Shown here: one piece after another, positions 58,488 through 64,000 of the stretch
Numbering within the stretch: position 1 is the stretch's first letter
Layout: the number at the start of each line of letters is the position of its first letter
Source: Deltaproteobacteria bacterium
GTDB taxonomy: Bacteria > Acidobacteriota > Thermoanaerobaculia > Multivoradales > JAHZIX01
Assembly (NCBI GenBank): GCA_022601195.1
Contig: JAHZIX010000048.1
Span: 62,001-126,000, forward strand
DNA: 64,000 bases
Direction: 5' to 3'
Notes under the pieces: model-generated
The model's input: the letters and a program-made list of their open reading frames with translations, nothing else
Told to the model about the DNA's origin: nothing
Database searches by the model: none
Program-made: the position numbers and the translations under genes

Positions 58488-59854
58488 CCCAAGGCACCCC
58501 GGGGCGAGCCCTCCGTACCACCAGAGCCACCAACGCCGCTCTCCTGTTGGTTGCCCTGGTGGTCTCCACGGTGGCGCCCTCCGCCTACGGAGATTTCTTA
58601 GACAGCTATAAGCGAGGCCTAGAGAAAATGGAAGGCCAGGAATGGTCCCAAGCAGCTCAATGGATGCGCAAGGCCATCGAAGATCGATCCGAGGAAAGCC
58701 CCCGCCTTCCGGCTCGGTTCTATTTTCAACCCTACATTCCCCACTATCACCTGGGAATCGCCTACTACCAACTGAACGACTGCCGCAAGGCCATCGGCTC
58801 CTGGGTCGAGTCAGAGCGCCAAGGGGTGATCGTCAAGCGAGATGAATTCGCCGTCATAGCCCAGCGGAGACGGATCTGCGACCGCCGCATGAAACTCCAT
58901 GGTCAAGCCCTTGGGGCAGCTGAACAGCAGCTGAACCAGGCCACGGCGGCCTTTCGGGAGCTCGCAGCCCTCACCAATGCTCCCGACCTGGCAGCTCTGT
59001 GGAGTAGCGGCGACCCTTCGGTGGCGGAACGACAGCGAATGGCGGAGCGGCTGCTCAGTGAGTCCGGCCAGCGTATCGACACAGCGCGACAGCGAGCCGA
59101 AGCGGTAGATAGATTGGAATCCGGTGGGCGCCAAGCAGACGCTGCCCGCACGGTGTTCGAGACGATTCTCCAAGAGGTCGAGGCTTTCCGAGTCAGCCGT
59201 ACCAAGCGCCTCCGAAGCGAAGGTCAAAAGCTCCAGAAAACCATCACTGCCGCGAAGCGCCTCCTGGCCCAGGGTTTGGGACCTGCCTCGTCGTCGCCCC
59301 TGGCTCGTCGCCGCCAGGGCGAGCTGCGAGGCAGGCTAGAGAAGGCTCAGGAAGCCCAAGGAGCCAGCTCTGACCTCACGGAAGATCAACTCAAGAAGCT
59401 CGAATCTCAGCTATCCCGAACTGTCAACGGTTTACGCCAAGCCAAAGCTACCCCTCCCACCCCACTGCTGGAAGCTGCCGACGCTTGGTTCCAGGCCGAT
59501 GCAAACCGAGTCATCGAAATCTTGACCGACGCCCAGCTGCGGGGCCGCAAGACCAAGGCTCACGCCCATCTTCTCCTGGCAGCGGCACATTTCTCGTTGT
59601 CTAGGACCGGCGAGATCATCACCGTCCAAGAAGGCGAACCGGAAGAGGACGAAGTTCGAGACGACGACCCAAATACCGATGGCGATCACCTTCCCTTGGA
59701 CCACCTCACGGCCGCCCGCAACCACGTAGCGGCGTGTCAGGAAGCAGACTCCCGCCTGGAACCCATCCAGGCGGCCTTCTCCCCGGCCTTCCGGACGTTC
59801 TTCGCCGAAGCTACGCAAGGGGAAGATCCAGCAGCAAACGATCCCGCTGAATAG
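58484..59854 (+). CDS. Exported TPR and coiled-coil protein
   Basis: 456 residues, start ATG 58484 in an ATGA overlap with the pseudokinase. Signal peptide: ALLLVALVVSTVAPSAYG. Residues about 30-110 form TPR-like helices (YKRGLEKMEGQEWSQAAQWM, YHLGIAYYQLNDCRKAIG). About 140-330 is a long charged coiled coil rich in Arg, Glu and Gln (AERQRMAERLLSESGQRIDT). The last part has another helical repeat and an acidic segment (GEPEEDEVRDDD). No enzyme motif. Together with the pseudokinase's outer PEGA-like domain it could form a periplasmic complex; that is inference from coupling. Confidence 0.8.
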   Translation: MTQGTPGRALRTTRATNAALLLVALVVSTVAPSAYGDFLDSYKRGLEKMEGQEWSQAAQWMRKAIEDRSEESPRLPARFYFQPYIPHYHLGIAYYQLNDCRKAIGSWVESERQGVIVKRDEFAVIAQRRRICDRRMKLHGQALGAAEQQLNQATAAFRELAALTNAPDLAALWSSGDPSVAERQRMAERLLSESGQRIDTARQRAEAVDRLESGGRQADAARTVFETILQEVEAFRVSRTKRLRSEGQKLQKTITAAKRLLAQGLGPASSSPLARRRQGELRGRLEKAQEAQGASSDLTEDQLKKLESQLSRTVNGLRQAKATPPTPLLEAADAWFQADANRVIEILTDAQLRGRKTKAHAHLLLAAAHFSLSRTGEIITVQEGEPEEDEVRDDDPNTDGDHLPLDHLTAARNHVAACQEADSRLEPIQAAFSPAFRTFFAEATQGEDPAANDPAE

Positions 59855-59921
59855 CTCTCGGCCCTCCTCCCAGAAGCGACTTGGGCAGGGGACTTGCCTG
59901 GCCGTCCAGGTGGTCGAGAGC

Positions 59922-61100
59922 TCATTGATCGAGAGCGCGAACCGGTTCCTCAACAAGTAACTCTGAGAATTTGCACTGGGCCAACTTGCACACCGTTCCA
60001 AGGGTCATTTGCAAAGCGTTGAAGCCGAGAAGGAAATCCGCTTCTGAATAGTTGGAGAAAAGATCCGTCGGTTGGTGATAGTGGGGATTCGAGCCCCTGC
60101 CGATCTCGCTGAGTCGCCGGTTCTCCCGGACGCTGACCGCCGCCGTGTAGGAATCGAACGAACGGGAGTCCGTGCAACACATATCCGGACCGATTTCAGC
60201 AGGGTAGTCCGTAGAATAAGAGGCGTTTCCAGAGAGTAAGAAGCGAGCCAACGCCAGAGATTCCTCACTGAAAACCTCCTCTGAGTCGTATTCGATATCC
60301 AGATCAGCATTCAGACTTTGGTGCTCCCCGGGGGGCAAGCCGTGATCATAGAGAATCATGTCGTGCTGAATGACCCCTAGCCAGCGAGGCTCCGGGTAGA
60401 GGCCCGAACCAGGAGGGTCTTCGATTCCCTGGAGCTTCCGGCGGTCTTCGACATAATGACGACTGCCGAAACAAGAAGCCTCCTCAAAATTCCAGAAGAG
60501 GAAGCGAATCGAAGTCTCTGTTTGGATTCGGTCGGAGGCTAGGGCTCGAGCCGCTTCGAGCACCAAGGCCGAACCCGAAGCGTCGTCGTCGGCGGCTCCG
60601 CCACCGCCCCGACCGTCGAAGTGTGCCGAGACGATATACATCCGGTCCGGAAACCTGGTGCCCACTTTCGTGACGTATATATTGTCCTTGAGAACCCCCG
60701 GTTCTCCGGTGGGGGCATGGCGCTCGACCGCATACCCCATGCTCTCCAGCTGCTCCTCTATCCACAGCCCTGCCAGGAGATTCTTGCGGGTGTTCCTCCT
60801 ACGGTCGCCAAAACCGGCCAAGGCTTCAATGTCGTTCTTGAACTGCTGAAACTGAAGATTCTGGACCACCTCCAAAGTCGTGAATTCCACCGGATCCGGT
60901 ACCGTGGTGGCTTCACCGCTCCTTCCGAGGGAGACTTCAGGCTCCCATTCGCTGTAGCCCTGTCCTGAATCCATCCCTTTTGTTTCCGAGCTGTTCGTGG
61001 AGGCAACGAGGGACGAAAAGAGCAGGACCAGGAGTAGAGAGCTCATCACGCTCCCACTCCTAGCCCCCAAACAAGGCTGCTCACTGCAACTCTTGGCCAT
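59922..61100 (-). CDS. Exported M28-type zinc aminopeptidase
   Basis: 392 residues from ATG 61100 (GGAAGGAAG upstream); a longer frame from 61205 is less likely. Signal peptide: MSSLLLVLLFSSLVAS region. Zinc and catalytic residues of family M28 are visible: SAHFDG (His, catalytic Asp), GGAADDDASGSA (bridging Asp), NFEEAS (Glu pair), then SRSFDSYTAAVSV (Asp/Ser region) and HYHQPTD (last His). Cleaves N-terminal residues from peptides outside the cytoplasm. The residue set is complete, so activity is expected. The gene lies convergent to the TPR protein gene. Confidence 0.9.
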   Translation of the reverse strand: MAKSCSEQPCLGARSGSVMSSLLLVLLFSSLVASTNSSETKGMDSGQGYSEWEPEVSLGRSGEATTVPDPVEFTTLEVVQNLQFQQFKNDIEALAGFGDRRRNTRKNLLAGLWIEEQLESMGYAVERHAPTGEPGVLKDNIYVTKVGTRFPDRMYIVSAHFDGRGGGGAADDDASGSALVLEAARALASDRIQTETSIRFLFWNFEEASCFGSRHYVEDRRKLQGIEDPPGSGLYPEPRWLGVIQHDMILYDHGLPPGEHQSLNADLDIEYDSEEVFSEESLALARFLLSGNASYSTDYPAEIGPDMCCTDSRSFDSYTAAVSVRENRRLSEIGRGSNPHYHQPTDLFSNYSEADFLLGFNALQMTLGTVCKLAQCKFSELLVEEPVRALDQ

Positions 61101-61347
61101 GATCGCTTCCTTCCTTTTCCAGAGCTCCGCCAGCGCTGGAAGAGCTCTCTCGAGCACCCGAAACTCTTCCGAGACCCGGCCTCCCCGGCTCGGCTCAAAT
61201 CTCACTTCAGCATCCTTGCTCTAGCAGCTCTTAGAAACAACGAGGAAAAGCGACAAACACTGGAAGGTTTACGCCACGGGCCATCGACGGCCATCTGGCT
61301 TTGGAAGAAAACGACTCTTGGAGCGCCTCTAAGAAGGCGCTAGGGGA

Positions 61348-64000
61348 CTAGCGGTAACGGCGCGCCTTTTGAGGCTTCCCCCAGGCCTCATAGAGGCCGA
61401 CCAAACGCTCTCTGCTCTTCGCGAGGTTGGTATCGTCTTGGCCGAAGGACTGGCTCATCTCGTCATAACTTTCCAAAAGAAGCGTTTCGGCTTCTGGAAA
61501 TCGATCTTGATGGACCAGGGACTCCGCTAGGAGACCTCGAGCGTGAAGCACCGGGCCCGCAACCGAACCCATCTCATTGGCTTCGAAGATCACCAACACT
61601 GTCCTCAACTCCTGCTCTGCCTCGACGCTCTTGCCTTGGGCCAGTAGAGAAGAGGCCAGATTCTTTCGCATCACCCCGAAGCTCTGATGCTGAGGCGCAA
61701 GAGACTCCTCGAGAGCTTCCAAGGCTTGACGGAACCTCGGTTCGGCAGCTTCCGGCTCCCCCAACTCCTCGAGTACCACAGCCAAGTTATGGCTGACCGT
61801 AGCGACAGTGGGGTGGGCATTTCCCAAGAGACCTACAAAGATCTCCAGGCTGGTCTCATAGCCTTCCCGAGCAGCCCCCATATCCCCCTTCATTTTGTGC
61901 ACCAAAGCCAAGTTGCTGATCACCGTGGCGACCTGCACATGATCTTGTCCAAAGGTTCGTTGGTAGATGCGAAGCGCTTCCCGAAGGTGCTCCTCGGCTC
62001 CTTCCAGATCCCCTTGGGTTCGCAGAACGATGGAGAGATTGTTGCGCGCCGCGCCGATCTTGACGAAATCGCCGCCGAGCAACCCAGTCCACATTCCCAA
62101 GGCCTCTTCCAAGAGTTCCTTGGCACCGGGAAGGTCTCCCTGTTGGAGCCGGATCTGCCCCAGTAGATTGAGACTATCGGCAACGTTTGGGTGCCTTTCT
62201 CCTAGGGCGCGCCGACGGCTTTCAACGGCCTGGCGAACCAGCTTTTCCGCCTCTTCCAGCTGCCCTTGGCCATAGTAGGAAGCCGCCAGGTTGTGCCGTA
62301 CCGTCGCTAGCTCCGGATGATCGGCTTCGTACACCTCCCCGTGGATGGCCAACGCTTTCGTGAAGTTATCGCGAGCGTCCTCGAAACGACCTTGCTCGTC
62401 GTAGAGCAGGCCGAGGTCGTTGTAGAGATCTGCCACTCTCGGATGCCGCTCGCCATAGAAGCTCCGGTAGAGATCGAGAGCCATGCCATAGGCCTCGGCA
62501 GCCGCTGTGTGATCTCCTTGCTCCCGTAGCAGTCCTCCTAACTCGTTCTGGTTGACTGCCGCCAAGGGATGGTCGTCGCCAAGAACTTTCCGGGTCAGGT
62601 CGAGGCTCTGCTGGCGGAGCTGGTGGGCCCGATCGTAGACCCCTTGCAGCTGGAATGCCCTGGACAGCCCGGATAGAGCGCGGACTCCCGCCTCTCCCTC
62701 CACCGCCCCGACTTGGCCGAGCATCTCCCAACCTTCTTCGAAGTGGCCTTGCGCCTCGGCATAATCTCCCAAGGCCAGGGCCTGGTCCCCCAGATCCAAT
62801 AGGCTGTCCGCCACCTCTCGATGAGCACCGCCATGAGCCTGCCGACGTAGCTCCAAAGCCTCTCGCACCAGCGGCGCCGCTTCATCGAATAGGCCTAGTT
62901 TGCGATAGACCCGCCCCATGGTTGCCAGGAGACGCGCTCTCAGAGCCGGTTGATCCGCCAGCCGATAGCGAATATCTGCTGAACCTCGATCGAGCAACTC
63001 ACGGACGGTGATGCGCTCTCCTCGAGTGCGATCCGGAGCTGAGATCTCGAAAAGCCCCTCCAGAAACCGAGTGACTTCCTGGCCGTGGGAACGTTCTCGT
63101 AGCACCTCGACCTGCTGCACCACCAAAGCCGCCGTGAAGGCCGCGAAGGTGATGAGTACCGCCGCCGCCGCGCCCACCGGCCAGCGATGGCGCAAGATGA
63201 ACTTCCAGGTGCGATAGCCGAGGGTTTGCTCCCGGGCCATCACCGGCTGGCCCTGAAGATGCCGATCGACGTCTAAGGAAAGTTCCTCCGCGGACAGATA
63301 GCGATGCCGGGGGTCTTTGCGCAATGCTTTTGCGACAATATTGTCCAAATCCCCCTGCAAGGCCTTCTCTAGCCGGACCAGCTCGATTCCTCTCCCGAGC
63401 CCCCGGGCAGCGGCTATTTTGCGGCCTTCCTCCGTCTCCCCTCCTTTTCGCAGCTTCTGGAAGGCGGCGGAAGGAAGCTCCGGATCCTCGAAGCAGACCG
63501 CTTCGACAAATTGCTGAGGAGATCTTTCGGAGAGCTGAAAAGGACGCCTCCCGGAAAGCAGCAGGTACAGGAGATTTCCCAGGGCATAGACGTCACAAGC
63601 GGTCGTGATGACCTTGCCCCTCATCTGCTCGGGGCTGGCGAACTCCGGCGTCATGGGAGCCATGGCAGTACCGGTCACCGGCCCCAGGGCAGCGCCGTCG
63701 TAGGCTCCGAGGAGTTTGGCGATGCCAAAGTCCAAGAGCTTCAGCTGCCCCTCGTCGGTGACCAGAATATTGCCCGGCTTCAAGTCGCGATGGACCACCA
63801 GATTCTGATGCGCAAAGTGGACAGCACGGCAGACCTGACCAAAGAGCTTCAGGCGCTGCTGAACCGTTAATTTCTCTCGATCGCAGAACTCGTCGATGGG
63901 CACCCCCTCGACGAACTCAAGGACCAGGTAAGGCTGACCATCCCCAGTGGTTCCGCCGTCCAGAAGACGGGCGATGGAGGGATGTTCCAAGTCCGCGAGG
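61348..64000 (-). CDS. Ser/Thr protein kinase with TPR region, 5' end outside window
   Basis: At least 884 residues; the frame stays open to the window edge and the first visible residues ([16 protein letters not shown]) are in the middle of the kinase N-lobe. Catalytic loop [15 protein letters not shown] and ASPEQ are intact, so this is an active-type kinase. After a membrane helix ([22 protein letters not shown]) follow about 12 TPR units ([20 protein letters not shown] type, [20 protein letters not shown] type). Same design as the kinase at 10597-13083, with a longer TPR array. In that case the sigma gene lies just upstream; here the corresponding gene would be beyond the window. Confidence 0.9.
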   Translation of the reverse strand, partial: LADLEHPSIARLLDGGTTGDGQPYLVLEFVEGVPIDEFCDREKLTVQQRLKLFGQVCRAVHFAHQNLVVHRDLKPGNILVTDEGQLKLLDFGIAKLLGAYDGAALGPVTGTAMAPMTPEFASPEQMRGKVITTACDVYALGNLLYLLLSGRRPFQLSERSPQQFVEAVCFEDPELPSAAFQKLRKGGETEEGRKIAAARGLGRGIELVRLEKALQGDLDNIVAKALRKDPRHRYLSAEELSLDVDRHLQGQPVMAREQTLGYRTWKFILRHRWPVGAAAAVLITFAAFTAALVVQQVEVLRERSHGQEVTRFLEGLFEISAPDRTRGERITVRELLDRGSADIRYRLADQPALRARLLATMGRVYRKLGLFDEAAPLVREALELRRQAHGGAHREVADSLLDLGDQALALGDYAEAQGHFEEGWEMLGQVGAVEGEAGVRALSGLSRAFQLQGVYDRAHQLRQQSLDLTRKVLGDDHPLAAVNQNELGGLLREQGDHTAAAEAYGMALDLYRSFYGERHPRVADLYNDLGLLYDEQGRFEDARDNFTKALAIHGEVYEADHPELATVRHNLAASYYGQGQLEEAEKLVRQAVESRRRALGERHPNVADSLNLLGQIRLQQGDLPGAKELLEEALGMWTGLLGGDFVKIGAARNNLSIVLRTQGDLEGAEEHLREALRIYQRTFGQDHVQVATVISNLALVHKMKGDMGAAREGYETSLEIFVGLLGNAHPTVATVSHNLAVVLEELGEPEAAEPRFRQALEALEESLAPQHQSFGVMRKNLASSLLAQGKSVEAEQELRTVLVIFEANEMGSVAGPVLHARGLLAESLVHQDRFPEAETLLLESYDEMSQSFGQDDTNLAKSRERLVGLYEAWGKPQKARRYR

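Overview
The window suggests a moderately GC-rich Gram-negative bacterium rich in secreted proteins, most likely an Acidobacteriota member of the Thermoanaerobaculia kind. This is an inference. It rests on Ser/Thr kinases carrying C-terminal TPRs, one of them coupled to an ECF sigma factor; a winged-helix/TPR CadC-like regulator; many exported peptidases; and five products, intact or broken, that share a C-terminal motif of the type DGFESGDTSAW. No rRNA, tRNA, CRISPR array, transposase or phage gene was seen. Both window edges cut genes: a beta-helix protein on the left and a kinase on the right.

Layout. 1-3.4 kb: end of an exported beta-helix protein and two convergent unknown genes. 3.8-5.8 kb: a tightly coupled operon of an ArsR regulator, an exported PQQ-type propeller and an exported degenerate HMA-like protein. 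6.1-9.1 kb: two overlapping exported genes with Bacteroidota-style C-termini. 9.4-13.7 kb: a LolA-like exported protein, a Ser/Thr kinase with TPRs and its ECF sigma factor. 14-19.6 kb: a giant FG-GAP/cadherin-like surface protein. 19.8-27.6 kb: a prolyl oligopeptidase lipoprotein, a CadC-like regulator and a secreted multidomain protein. 27.6-30.2 kb: a gene-poor stretch followed by two decayed genes (CSLREA beta-helix and KptA) that converge on one junction. 30.2-39.6 kb: exported HAD-like protein, membrane protein, gamma-glutamyltransferase, TonB receptor, FecR, ECF sigma factor and a divergent cysteine synthase. 39.7-49.5 kb: a two-haem propeller cytochrome, a DUF5694-like protein, a Tat-exported protein with a strange hydrophobic basic tail, a tandem paralogous family with one dead copy, and a small KTSC-like protein. 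49.7-61.1 kb: S9 and M14 peptidases in one operon, a fatty acid desaturase, an RlmL-like methyltransferase, a pseudokinase coupled to an exported TPR/coiled-coil protein, and an M28 peptidase. 61.3-64 kb: a second kinase-TPR protein.

The most unusual signal is not a gene. It is a family of about 165-nt structured repeats with inverted ends (CTTCTCACC...GGTGAGAAG), at 9124-9231 (truncated), 9246-9415, 19595-19760, 29998-30161 and 46214-46380. Three loci begin 5-6 nt after the stop codon of an exported-protein gene, and an internal stem shows compensatory base changes. I see no known element that it matches.

Functionally the window reads as an envelope and secretion region: extracellular protein and peptide breakdown (S9, S9, M14, M28, gamma-glutamyltransferase), uptake under FecI/FecR-type surface signalling, and kinase/sigma-factor signalling.
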